From the NCBI GenBank assembly GCA_016713735.1, contig JADJOP010000010.1:1-18691 (forward strand): 18,691 nucleotides of DNA. The letters run 5' to 3'. The notes beneath the pieces were generated by a model. It was not told the origin of the DNA. It searched no databases and saw nothing but the letters and a program-made list of their open reading frames with translations. Every line of letters starts with the position of its first letter. Position 1 is the first letter of the stretch. Both the position numbers and the translations under genes were made by a program. This document shows, piece after piece, positions 1 to 8,127 of this stretch. Source of the DNA: Bryobacterales bacterium. GTDB lineage: Bacteria; Acidobacteriota; Terriglobia; Bryobacterales; Bryobacteraceae.

Positions 1-1053
1 TTGCCGCCGCACAGCGGCTCGCCGCATTCCTTGCGCCCGATCTCGATGCGCGCAGGTTGACGTCGAGTTGGCCCTGGTCAATCGCCGGACCGATGTCGAT
101 GCCCGGCTCCATCCCGTTGCCCACTTTGAGCTTCTTGGTGCGCGCCACAAGGGCTTCGACGAACTTGTCGTAGATGGCATCTTCGACAATCACGCGGCTC
201 GTGGCGTGCACTTCTGGCCGGTGGAAAGAACGCCGCGTTGCAGGTGTTCTCCACGGCGGCGTTGGAAGTCGGCGTCGGCCAGCACGATGGTCGGGTTCTT
301 GCCGCCCATCTCGAGCTGGATGCGCAGGCGGCGCTTGGAGGGCCTCGGCGTGAATCCAGTTGCCGATGTCGCAGGAGCCGGTGAAGCTGATCGCCTTCAC
401 CTGCGGGGCGTTGACGATGGCCCCGCCGAGGGCCCCGCCCGAGCCGGCAATGAAGTTCACCACGCCGCCCGGGGATGCCGGCCTCGCTGGCAGGCCTCGA
501 CAATGCGCCACGAGCTGAGCGGCGAGGCCGAGGCGGGTTTGAGCAACACCGTGTTGCCGGCGATCAGCGCCGGAGCCAGCTTCAGGCCGGAATGGCGATG
601 GGGAAGTTCCAGGGGTTGATCTGGCCCACCACGCCGATCGGCTTGCGGATGGCGAACATATGCACGCGGTCGCGCTCGCTCAGCACCACCATGCCCGGCA
701 TGCGCGCACCCTCGCCGCCAAAGTAGCGGAAAATGTTGATCGCGCGCCGCACCTCGCCCTTGGCCTCGGGCAGCGTCTTGCCTTCCTCGCGCGTCATCTC
801 CGCGCCCAGCTGGTCAAACTTCTTGTCGAGGATGTCGGCGACCTTAGAGCAGCGCGCCGCGCGCCGGAGCGACCATATTGGCCCATCCGGCAAATGCGGC
901 CTGCGCCGATTCCGCCGCCTTGGCCACATCGGCCGTGGTGGCCTTCCCAAACAGCCCCACCACCTCGTTGGTGTTGGCCGGGTTGCGATTCTCAAAGGTA
1001 TCGCCATCCACCCACTCGCCATTGATGTAATTACGGAACACTTCAGCGCTCAT
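1..1053 (-). pseudogene. Aldehyde dehydrogenase (NAD(P)+), N-terminal part, multiply frameshifted and cut by the window edge
   Basis: Oxidises an aldehyde to a carboxylate; the start (FRNYINGEWV, then FENRNPAN) resembles the succinate-semialdehyde / 2,5-dioxovalerate dehydrogenase group, but the substrate is not determined. ATG at 1053 follows a strong AGGAGAGG ribosome site. Read across frames, the fold is complete to the window edge: PWNFPIAIP near 590-610, FTGS near 375-385, the general-base motif LEMGGKNP near 290-310 and the catalytic-cysteine motif TGQKCTATSR near 195-220. About nine one-base indels (near 845, 582, 488, 472, 333, 266, 220, 200 and 42) break the frame, many in short homopolymers. 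Because every motif survives, sequencing error is likelier than true decay. The C-terminal third lies outside the window. Confidence 0.85.
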
Positions 1054-1118
1054 AAATCCTCTCCTGCCGGATGATGCCGGCCTGCTCACAAGGGAAGCTC
1101 AACTGCCGCGGCTCTCCG

Positions 1119-1640
1119 CTACGGCGCATCCCGTTTGGCCGGCTCTGTCTGGAAATACGCATCGTCGCGGGCAAAGCCAAACAGCGACGCAGCGACATTA
1201 TTCGGGAACAGCTCGATCGACGTATTATACTTCTGCACCGCGTCGTTGTACTTGCGCCGCTCCACGGCAACCTCGTTTTCCGAATGCGTGAGATCGTCGC
1301 GCAGGCTGGTGAGCGCCGGGTGAGGCAGCCGCCCGGGCCGCTCCTCAAGTAGGGGATGCAGGCGGGCCACGGCGGTTTCCAGCGCGGCGTTGGCAGCAAT
1401 GCGGCCGCGCGTGGAACGGGCCGCCAGGAAGGCATCACCGGGCGGCCGATGGCTCAGCCAGCGCCGGCCCGGCCAGCGCATCGTGGCGCAGCGTCTCGGG
1501 ACGGCATCGACGTGCAACCACGCTTCGTGGATGGCGGCTTGCTGCCCCGCCAGCCCGGCGCGGGCCGAGGCCATCTGGTCACCGGCCACGTAGGCCCCCA
1601 GCAGGGCTGCCGCTGCGCCGATGACGGTGGTCGCCTTCAT
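1119..1640 (-). CDS. lemA: LemA family protein (two compensating frameshifts)
   Basis: LemA proteins are small helical proteins with one N-terminal membrane segment; their function is poorly known. The call rests on the C-terminal signature, ENEVAVERRKYNDAVQKYN followed by FPNNVAASLFGF and a YFQTEP end, typical of the family. The N-terminus (MKATTVIGAAAALLGAYVAG) is a membrane anchor. The middle reads poorly (PRRCATMRWPGRR) in the main frame, but the neighbouring frame gives ETLRHDALAGPALAEPSAAR, so a missing base near 1496-1502 and an extra base near 1436-1440 cancel. ATG 1640 is chosen because it lies two bases after the stop codon of the M16 peptidase (TAGCGATG), an arrangement typical of translational coupling. 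At about 173 aa it is slightly short for the family. Confidence 0.8.
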   Translation of the reverse strand: MKATTVIGAAAALLGAYVAGDQMASARAGLAGQQAAIHEAWLHVDAVPRRCATMRWPGRRWLSHRPPGDAFLAARSTRGRIAANAALETAVARLHPLLEERPGRLPHPALTSLRDDLTHSENEVAVERRKYNDAVQKYNTSIELFPNNVAASLFGFARDDAYFQTEPAKRDAP

Positions 1641-1642
1641 CG

Positions 1643-2944
1643 CTAGCACACCAACTGCGTCCGCTTGATCTTCACGCCGGTGAGCGGACCGAGCACGGCC
1701 AAGCCGATGCGCGACGGCTGGAAGAACTCATTGGCCACATCGCGCATTTGCTCCGACGTCACGCCTTCGATGTGTTCTAGCAACTCGTCGAGCGTGGGGA
1801 AGCGGCCAAAGTAGATCTGCTGCCGGGCCAGGTTCGTCATCCGGCTCGAGGTGGACTCCAGGCTCAGCATGAGCGAGCCCTTCAAGTGGTTCTTGGCCCG
1901 CCGCAACTCCTCTTCGCCCACCAGCTCATTCTTGAACTTGCGGAACTCCTCAAGCACCAGCGTGATCACCTCATCCAGCGAGGCGCGCGACGTGCCGGCG
2001 TAGACGCTCAGGTAGCCCGAGTCCTTATAACTGCTGGCCTCCGAGCCCACCGAATACACCAGTCCGCGCTGCTCGCGGATGTTCTGGAACAGGCGCGAAC
2101 TCATCGTGCCCCCCAGCAGCGTGTTCATCGTGTAGGCGGCAAAGCGATTGGGATGCGCCGCCGGGTACGACGGCACGCCAATCATGAGGTGCACCTGCTC
2201 AAGCGAGTTCTTGCGCTTGGTGAGCACCGGGGCGCGCGGCTTGGGCGGCGGCTGCGTTTCCAGCGCCGGTCCCGGAGCCAGCGAGTCAAAATACTGCTGC
2301 GCCAGGGCAACGATCTGTTCGTGGTGCACATGGCCCGCCGCCGTGATGATGATGTTGGCCGGCGTGTAGACCCGCCGCCAGTAGTCCCCCAATCATGTCG
2401 CTGTGAACCCGTTGATCGTCTCCCGCGTGCCGAGAATCGACTGCCCCAGCGGGTGACCCTTCCAGAAGTTGCTCAGGAAGGACTCATGGAGCAGGTACTC
2501 CGGGTTGTCGACCTCCATCTTGAGCTCTTCCAGAATGACGCCCTTCTCTTTTTCGATGTCGTCGTCGCGGAACACCGGATGCAGCACCATGTCGGCCAGC
2601 ACCTCAAACGCCGCCGGCAAATGCTCATCGAGAACCTTGGCGTTGAAGCTCACCAGTTCCTTGCCCGTAAAGGCGTCGAGGTGGCCGCCGAGGCCGTCCA
2701 TTTCGCGCGCGATCTCTTCGGCCGAGCGCGTCTCGGTGCCCTTGAACACCATGTGCTCAATGAAGTGCGAGATGCCGCTTTCCGGCCCTTCCTCGCGCCG
2801 CGATCCGGAGTTGATCCACAGCCCCACCGATACGCTGCGCACGTGCGGCATGTACTCGGAGATGACGCGCAGGCCGTTGGCGAGCTGGGTCTGTTCGATT
2901 TCGCGGGCAAAAGGCGGACTTGCCGCGCCGGAGTGAGATGACAT
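1643..2944 (-). CDS. M16 family zinc metallopeptidase (insulinase/processing-peptidase type), interrupted by an in-frame TGA
   Basis: Predicted zinc peptidase of the mitochondrial-processing-peptidase type, about 433 codons, the normal single-chain length. The inverted zinc motif HFIEH is at residues 60-64, with the third ligand Glu about 75 residues later (VILEELKMEVDNP, residues 136-147). The C-terminal M16 domain shows the usual SSRLFQNIREQRGLVYSV and an SGYLSVYAGTS stretch. There is no frameshift: both halves are in the same frame, separated only by TGA at 2393-2395, between INGFTAT and LGDYWRRVYTP. Restoring one sense codon (for example CGA, Arg) gives a full-length enzyme. Genome annotation would split it into two genes. 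No Shine-Dalgarno site is visible before ATG 2944. LemA follows in the same transcript. Confidence 0.88.
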
Positions 2945-3017
2945 CGTGGTGAAAAACGGTTCCAGCTTCCGAGTTTAGCAGGCGGTTTGCGGGCGGGGGC
3001 GGACGAAAGCCCGCTGC

Positions 3018-3023
3018 TACACT
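3018..3023 (+). promoter_or_regulatory. -10-like box (TACACT) for rlmN
   Basis: TACACT ends six bases before the rlmN ATG at 3030. No Shine-Dalgarno site lies between them. Transcription would begin at or next to the start codon, giving a leaderless mRNA. No convincing -35 box is visible. Confidence 0.4.
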
Positions 3024-3029
3024 GGCTCG

Positions 3030-4121
3030 ATGAAGCCCGTTCTCATCGGCCGGGAACTGCCGGAGATCGCCGAACTGCTGCCCCCGGGCGAGCCGGCGTT
3101 CCGCGCCCGCCAACTTTATGAGGCGGCTTACCGCAAGCGCGTCGCCTCCTGGGACGGCATCACCACCTTCGGCAAGGCGCTGCGCGAAGCCATGGTCGAG
3201 CGGGCCGATTTCGGCTTGCCGGAGGTGGCCCAGGAGTTCACTTCGAGCGACGGGACGCACCGCTACCTGCTTCGCCTCGCCGACCTCCGTACCGTCGAAA
3301 CCGTCTTCATGCCCGAGGACCGCCGCGACACCCTCTGCATCTCGACCCAGGTGGGCTGTCCGGTGGACTGCAAGTTCTGCCTCACGGCTCTCATGGGCCT
3401 GGAGCGCAACCTCACCGCCGGCGAAATCGTCGGCCAGGTGCTGCTGGGCGCGGCGCGGCACGGCCTCGACCCCACCTCGCGCCAGATGAACGTCGTCATG
3501 ATGGGCCAGGGCGAACCGCTGCTGAACCTTGACAATGTGCTCAAGGCCACGCGCATCCTCTGCGACGAGCGCGGCGTGGGCATGAGCGAACGCCGCATCA
3601 CCGTCTCCACGGCGGGCATCGTGAACCGCATGGAAGCCCTCGGCCGGGCCGCCGTGCGCCCCAAGCTGGCCATCTCGCTCAACGCCTCAAACGAGGAGCA
3701 GCGGCGCGAGCTGATGCCCATCACCAAGAAGTGGCACCTCAAGGACCTGCTCGAGGCCTGCCGCGCCTATCCGCTGCGCACCTGGGAGCGCATCACCTTT
3801 GAATATGTGCTGCTCGGCGGCGTGAACGATACCGACGCCGACGCCCGCCGCGTGGTGAAGCTGCTCGGGCACTTGCGCTGCAAGGTGAACCTGATTGCGC
3901 TCAATCCGGGCCCGGGCATTCCCTTCGAAACGCCCTCCGAGGAACGTGTAGAGAGCTTCCGCCAGATCGTGCTGCGGGTGATCCCTTGTTTTGTGCGCAG
4001 GCCGCGCGGCCGCGACATCTACGCCGCGTGCGGACAGTTAAAAAGGATGGCCGAGTCCGATGTGGCGGCCGTGGGCAAGGGTGGTGGCTCCGGTCTTGTT
4101 GCCATCGGCCCCGCGCTGTGA
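3030..4121 (+). CDS. rlmN: 23S rRNA (adenine(2503)-C(2))-methyltransferase RlmN, radical SAM
   Basis: Methylates C2 of A2503 in 23S rRNA (and of A37 in some tRNAs) by a radical SAM mechanism that uses a methylated cysteine. The protein is 363 aa, a normal length. The [4Fe-4S] cluster motif is C110-PVD-C114-KF-C117, after TLCISTQVG. The SAM-binding GQGEPLLN is at residues 159-166, ITVSTAGIV at 190-198 and SLNAS at 216-220. The C-terminal RGRDIYAACGQL holds the methyl-carrying cysteine, C334. The frame is clean, without indels, in contrast to its left neighbours. It lies divergent from the M16 gene, and the DUF3500-like gene begins 13 bases after its stop. Confidence 0.96.
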   Translation: MKPVLIGRELPEIAELLPPGEPAFRARQLYEAAYRKRVASWDGITTFGKALREAMVERADFGLPEVAQEFTSSDGTHRYLLRLADLRTVETVFMPEDRRDTLCISTQVGCPVDCKFCLTALMGLERNLTAGEIVGQVLLGAARHGLDPTSRQMNVVMMGQGEPLLNLDNVLKATRILCDERGVGMSERRITVSTAGIVNRMEALGRAAVRPKLAISLNASNEEQRRELMPITKKWHLKDLLEACRAYPLRTWERITFEYVLLGGVNDTDADARRVVKLLGHLRCKVNLIALNPGPGIPFETPSEERVESFRQIVLRVIPCFVRRPRGRDIYAACGQLKRMAESDVAAVGKGGGSGLVAIGPAL

Positions 4122-4134
4122 CATAACAAGCGGC

Positions 4135-5072
4135 ATGACACGCCGCGACTTTCTCGCAGTCACTTCAGCCGCCGCGGCGGCCGCCCCTGGGATGGCGGCT
4201 GAAAAGGCGGCTCACAAATCCACCTCCGAAACCCTGGTGGCCACCCTGTTCAAAAGCCTCACCGCCGAACAGCGGCCGGCCGTGGTGTTTCCGTTTGACC
4301 ATGCGCTCCGCTCCAAAGTGGACGCCAACTGGTTCATCGTCCCGCAGAGGATCGGCCAGTTCTTCAATCGCGACCAGCAGGCGATGATCCGCGAGATCTT
4401 CACCGGGCTCTACAGGCCGGAGTTCGCACCCAAGGTGATGGCCCAGGTGAAAGAGGACGCCGGGGGCATTGAGAACTACTCCGCCGCGCTGTTTGGCGAG
4501 CCGGGCGGGGAGGTTGAGTTCGTCATCACGGGCCGCCATTGCACGATGCGCTGCGATGGCGATTCGGTGGATGGCGCGGCCTTGGCGGGCCCATCATGTA
4601 CGGCCACCAGTCGGGGCCGAACGACATGGAGGCGCCCGACCACGGCCAGAACGTCTACTGGTATCAGGCCCGCCGCGCCAACGAGGTGTTCGCCGCGCTC
4701 GACGGCAAGCAGCGCGAACTGGCGCTGGTGAAGCGCGCCCCGCGGGCTGAGGCGCAGAACAAGACCGTGCAAATCAAGCCGCAAGCCGAGCGCGCCGGCA
4801 TTCCGGTCTCCGAGATGTCGAAGGATCAGCGTGGCCTGGTGGAGAAGGTGCTGGCCGACCTCCTGCTGCCCTATCGCCAGCGCGACGCCGACGAGGCCAT
4901 GAAACTCGTCAAGGCGCGCGGCGGCGTCGAGGGCCTGCATATGTCGTTCTACAAGAACCTCGACGTAGGGAACGACGGCGTGTGGGACGTGTGGCAACTC
5001 GAAGGCCCCGGCATGGTGTGGTATTTCCGCGGCTACCCGCACGTCCACACTTGGGTAAATGTGCAGGCATAA
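4135..5072 (+). CDS. DUF3500-like protein with Tat signal (one frameshift)
   Basis: Function unknown. The N-terminus MTRRDFLAVTSAAAAAAPG is a twin-arginine signal, so the protein is probably exported. The mature part follows the DUF3500 order: SLTAEQRPAVVFPFD, then NWFIVPQ, then YSAALFGEPGGEVEFVITGRH, then GGPIMYGHQSG, and a second SEMSKDQRGLVEKVLADLL helix near the C-terminus. One base is missing near 4581-4586 (the reading passes from SVDGAAL to GGPIMYG), so two overlapping frames encode one protein of about 312 aa. ATG 4135 is chosen for the Tat motif. A CATAAC box seven bases upstream is a weak -10 candidate. The family assignment is from memory of the family pattern. Confidence 0.72.
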
Positions 5073-5107
5073 TCACGCGGCGGCGAACGATTCTCCTGTG
5101 CGGATCG

Positions 5108-5113
5108 TATAGT
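5108..5113 (+). promoter_or_regulatory. -10-like box (TATAGT) for the serine hydrolase gene
   Basis: TATAGT ends five bases before ATG 5119, and no Shine-Dalgarno site is present. This is consistent with a leaderless transcript. No clear -35 box is seen at the expected spacing. Confidence 0.42.
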
Positions 5114-5118
5114 CTTCC

Positions 5119-6297
5119 ATGAAGACGATCGCTCTGCCTCTCCTCGCCCTGGCTGTCTGCCTCGCCGCGCCGGTATCCGGGCAGGACTCCGCCCAGGCCA
5201 TCGCCACCCTGGAAGGGCCGCGGACCTTTCAACGCGAGGGCACGCCCTCGGGGGAAACGCTCGCCCAGGCCATGCAGCGCTTGAAGGTGCCTGGCATGAG
5301 CGTGGCCGTGATTCACAACTTCGAGATCCACTGGGCCAAGTCGTGGGGCGTGGCCGATGTTGAGACCAACGCGCCGGCAACCAACGAGACGCTCTATCAG
5401 GCGGCCTCGATCAGTAAGCCGGTGGCGGCCATGGCCTCGCTCAAAGCCGTGCAGGACGGGCGATTCGGTCTGTTGCAGGACATCAACACCATCCTCAAGT
5501 CGTGGAAGCTCGCCGGAAGCCCCTTTGGCGGAGGAGGCGTGGTGACGCCCTACACCCTGCTCAGCCACACCTCGGGCACGGGTGACGGCTTCGGCTTTCC
5601 CGGCTACGATCCTGGCGCGCCGCTGCCCACTATTCCGCAGATCCTGAATGGCGAGAAGCCGTCCAACGTCGGCCCGGTGCGACTGGTGCGCCCGGCGATG
5701 CAGGCGTTCCATTACTCAGGCGGCGCGGTGACCATCCAGCAACTCGCCCTCACCGACGCCGTGGGCAAGCCGTTCCCCACGATCCTGAACGACTGGGTGT
5801 TGAAGCCCATTGGCATGACCAACAGCACCTATGAGCAGCCGCTGCCGAAGTCGCGCCAAATTCAGGCGGCGCGGGCCCATGGCCGCGATGGTGCGCGCAT
5901 GGGCCCGCCGTGGCATGTCTATCCGGAACTGGCCGCGGCCGGGCTCTGGACAACCCCAACCGACCTGGCCAAGTTCGTCATCGAGGTCCAGAACACGCTC
6001 GCCGGCCGGGGTGGCCGTGTCCTCAAGCGGGCCACGATGAAGGAGATGGTGTCCCCGGTCGGGGTGGGCGATTTTGGGGTTGGCTTCACGGTCCAGAAGA
6101 GGGGCCAGGGCTACTATTTTCAGCATGGCGGCAGCAATTGGGGCTTCCAGTGCTTCCTCATCGGCCACGTCTCGAAAGGCTACGGCGCCGTGGTGATGAC
6201 CAACGCCGACAGTGGCGGCGGACTGCTGTTCGAAGTGGTGGAGCGCCTGATGCGCGTCTACAAGTGGGACATCCTCGACAAGCCGGTGCCAAGGTAA
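5119..6297 (+). CDS. Secreted serine hydrolase, beta-lactamase/penicillin-binding (class C-like, PF00144) family
   Basis: Active-site serine enzyme of the class C beta-lactamase / EstB-type esterase / D-alanyl-peptidase superfamily; the substrate cannot be told. The protein is 392 aa with an N-terminal signal peptide (MKTIALPLLALAVCLAAPVSG). The nucleophile motif S97-I-S-K100 follows LYQAA; the second motif is Y199-S-G, common in environmental members in place of Y-x-N; the third is H336-G-G in YYFQHGGSNWGF. PYTLLSHTSG and VLKPIGMTNS are also typical. The frame is intact. It follows the DUF3500-like gene by 46 bases but may have its own promoter. It converges on the MFS gene, whose restored stop is 30 bases away. 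Confidence 0.92.
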   Translation: MKTIALPLLALAVCLAAPVSGQDSAQAIATLEGPRTFQREGTPSGETLAQAMQRLKVPGMSVAVIHNFEIHWAKSWGVADVETNAPATNETLYQAASISKPVAAMASLKAVQDGRFGLLQDINTILKSWKLAGSPFGGGGVVTPYTLLSHTSGTGDGFGFPGYDPGAPLPTIPQILNGEKPSNVGPVRLVRPAMQAFHYSGGAVTIQQLALTDAVGKPFPTILNDWVLKPIGMTNSTYEQPLPKSRQIQAARAHGRDGARMGPPWHVYPELAAAGLWTTPTDLAKFVIEVQNTLAGRGGRVLKRATMKEMVSPVGVGDFGVGFTVQKRGQGYYFQHGGSNWGFQCFLIGHVSKGYGAVVMTNADSGGGLLFEVVERLMRVYKWDILDKPVPR

Positions 6298-6327
6298 GCG
6301 CCGCCCGCGCCGCCGGTTCGCCCCCGT

Positions 6328-7550
6328 TCAGGCCCGCTTGCCGCCCGTCAGCCGCGCTTCGAGCCAGATGGCGAGCGTGAGCAGGAACACCATGATCGTC
6401 CCGGCGACGGGCAGAGCCATCACTACCCAGACCCCCAGAAGTGCGAACCAATGGCAACCGTCACCGGGGCCAGCAGTCCGCCGGCGACGGCCAGCGAGAA
6501 GATGCCGTTGAAGAAGCCGGGATGGTAGCCCGGGAAGCGGTGGCCGATCTTTTCCACCACGAGGGGATAAATGAGGGCCGACCCTGCTCCAAGCAGCAGG
6601 ACGCCGACCCAGGCCCCACCGCTGTTGTCGGTGCCCATTAAGAGCAGGCAGCCGAGCATGGCCAGGGCGGCGCTGGAAATCAACAGCTTACCGTGGCCGA
6701 CGACCTTCAGCAGGGCCTGCGTGCCGACTCGCCCCACCAGCAGGGCGAGCCAGAAGAGGGCAAGCATCTGCAGGGCGTCGTCGGGGGCTACGCCGGCGCG
6801 ATGGACGGCGAATACGGTGAGCCACCCGGCCACGGTCCATTCGTTGCCGAATTGGAAGAAGAGCAGCAGGCTGAACAGGACGGCGGCCGGGGAACGGAAG
6901 TCGCGCCACATCTCGGCGAGGGTGGTGTGCCCGTGGGGAACGGGCGCGGCAAACTGTCGGCGGGCGAAGATGCCGGCGGCAAAGCCCGGAAGCAGGGCCG
7001 CCAGGATCAAGCTGCTGCGGCCCGTATAAACATAAAAGGTGGAGGAGAGAAATAGGGCCATCAGAAGGGAGCCGAGGCCGAAGGCGATGCCGGCGAGGTT
7101 GACGGTTGAGGCGGCGTCGCGTTCCCAGGTCAGGCTGAGGCTTTGAAAGGCTGACCGGTTGAGCATGCCGGCGGCAAGGCCGACCGTGAACATGCCGAGC
7201 GCCCGCCACGGCCAGTCCACCGGAGGGCTGACGGCGGCCAGGTAAAGCAGTGAGGCCGAAGCGAGTCCGCAAGCGGCCACGACGACGAAACGAACATCCT
7301 TTTTTTGCAACAGGATGGCCGATACGCGGACGGAGGCGACCAGGCCCCCGCCGAGGGCAAGGAAGTAGACTCCGATGGTGAGGAATTCCTCACTGATATG
7401 GTGGCCCCAGGAGGGCAGGATCGCCCCGGGGAAGCACATCAGCAGGCCGGAAAGGAAGAAGACACTGAGGGCGGTGCGCGCGCTGGCGGCGCGGTGGGCG
7501 TACACCGGACCTGCGGACACGGCAGGCGTGATCGGCTCACTCATGGACAC
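6328..7550 (-). CDS. MFS transporter (frameshift before the last helix)
   Basis: Major facilitator superfamily membrane transporter with about twelve hydrophobic segments; the substrate is unknown. It opens with a soluble tail and the first helix TALSVFFLSGLLMCFPGAIL. The uninterrupted frame ends early at 6423 (SHFWGSG). Adding one G to the G5 run (top strand C5, 6432-6436) gives FWGVWVVMALPVAGTIMVF and a final helix LLTLAIWLEARL ending GGKRA at TGA 6330-6328. The restored protein is about 407 aa, normal for MFS. Two starts are possible: GTG 7550, six bases after a TAGAAT box, or ATG 7544, after GAGGG. It stands alone, convergent with the serine hydrolase. Confidence 0.88.
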
Positions 7551-7556
7551 CCTCGC

Positions 7557-7562
7557 ATTCTA
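7557..7562 (-). promoter_or_regulatory. -10-like box (TAGAAT) for the MFS gene
   Basis: On the minus strand TAGAAT is followed by six bases and then GTG 7550, the same spacing as in other genes here. It favours GTG 7550 and a leaderless message; the competing view is ATG 7544 with GAGGG as ribosome site. Confidence 0.42.
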
Positions 7563-7581
7563 ACCCAGCAAGCGGTGGCGG

Positions 7582-7666
7582 GGACTCGCTCGCCGGCAAA
7601 GGGTGCAGGGGCACCCTCCAGGCTGGCAAGGACTCTGCCGCCGCACTCTGTTCTGCCGGCGAGTCC
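7582..7666. repeat. Branched palindromic intergenic element (REP-like candidate)
   Basis: The outer stem pairs GGACTCGC...GCCGGCA (7582-7598) with TGCCGGCGAGTCC (7654-7666), with a four-base bulge. Inside lie a perfect 7-bp hairpin, AGGGTGC / AGGG loop / GCACCCT (7600-7617), and a small GGCA...TGCC hairpin (7624-7638). GAGTCCTT (7661-7668) can instead pair with AAGGACTC (7628-7635). Stems are seen directly; the repeat-family status is inferred. Confidence 0.5.
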
Positions 7667-7960
7667 TTAAGAGAGGGTGGCCTACGGGTGAATCCTCCCA
7701 GATCCCGGATGTGGCATACGGCGAATCTCCCAAAATCCGTATACGCACCGAGGGGGTGGATTGATATCACACAACTTGCGGGTGGTGATTGTTTGGCTGG
7801 AGGCGTGCAACGAGGGCAGTGGGTCTTTAGAGGTTTTCTTCTTTGGTGTGGTTGCCTCCTTTTCCAAGCGTTGCGGCAGTACACGCTTGAGCGAGATCGG
7901 CCAAACCGCCCCGGGCGCACATCGTGCACTCGGGGCTTTTGTTTGATCGCGCACAACGGA

Positions 7961-7990
7961 GCCGGGGTGGCAAACAACGCCACCCTCGGC
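7961..7990. other. Stable hairpin
   Basis: GCCGGGGTGGC (7961-7971) pairs with GCCACCCTCGGC (7979-7990) around an AAACAAC loop, with one bulged base. No T-run follows, so it is not a classical terminator. It could extend by pairing CGGAGC (7957-7962) with GCTCCG (7998-8003) as an alternative. Confidence 0.45.
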
Positions 7991-8050
7991 CCTTTGCGCT
8001 CCGGACTGACTACCACGGGTTTCGTGTGGCTCGTGCACGACCGAGATGGA

Positions 8051-8061
8051 ATGAGAAGGCC
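8051..8061. repeat. Left subterminal inverted repeat of the IS element
   Basis: ATGAGAAGGCC is the exact reverse complement of 9732-9742. It lies 66 bases before the transposase start codon. Confidence 0.75.
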
Positions 8062-8114
8062 GGCTCCGGCGGGATAGCGTACGCTTCCCAGAGAACGCAC
8101 TCGAAGCGGTGCAA

Positions 8115-8120
8115 AAGGAG
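8115..8120 (+). promoter_or_regulatory. Ribosome binding site that decides the transposase start
   Basis: AAGGAG lies seven bases before ATG 8128. It is the only good ribosome site in the region and shows that translation begins here, not at GTG 8322. Confidence 0.7.
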
Positions 8121-8127
8121 ACCGGCC

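Larger units (their letters stand above)
7563..8043. other. Gene-free interval upstream of the IS element, rich in inverted repeats
   Basis: No open frame here looks like a protein: those present have no family features and no ribosome sites. The stretch holds the branched palindrome at 7582-7666, an ATACGG/CCGTAT inverted pair (7716-7721 and 7737-7742), a stable hairpin at 7961-7990 and a 10-base palindrome TCGTGCACGA (8031-8040) just left of the element. These look like intergenic repeat elements or structured RNA, not coding sequence. Part of it could belong to a longer left end of the IS. Confidence 0.5.

Noticed and set aside
1616..1646. Plus-strand frames across the LemA/M16 region
   Set aside because: The minus strand has clear M16 and LemA motifs; the plus frames are His/Arg-rich shadows.
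7688..8077. Open frames upstream of and into the IS left end
   Set aside because: No ribosome site, no family features, and they run over hairpins and the inverted repeat.
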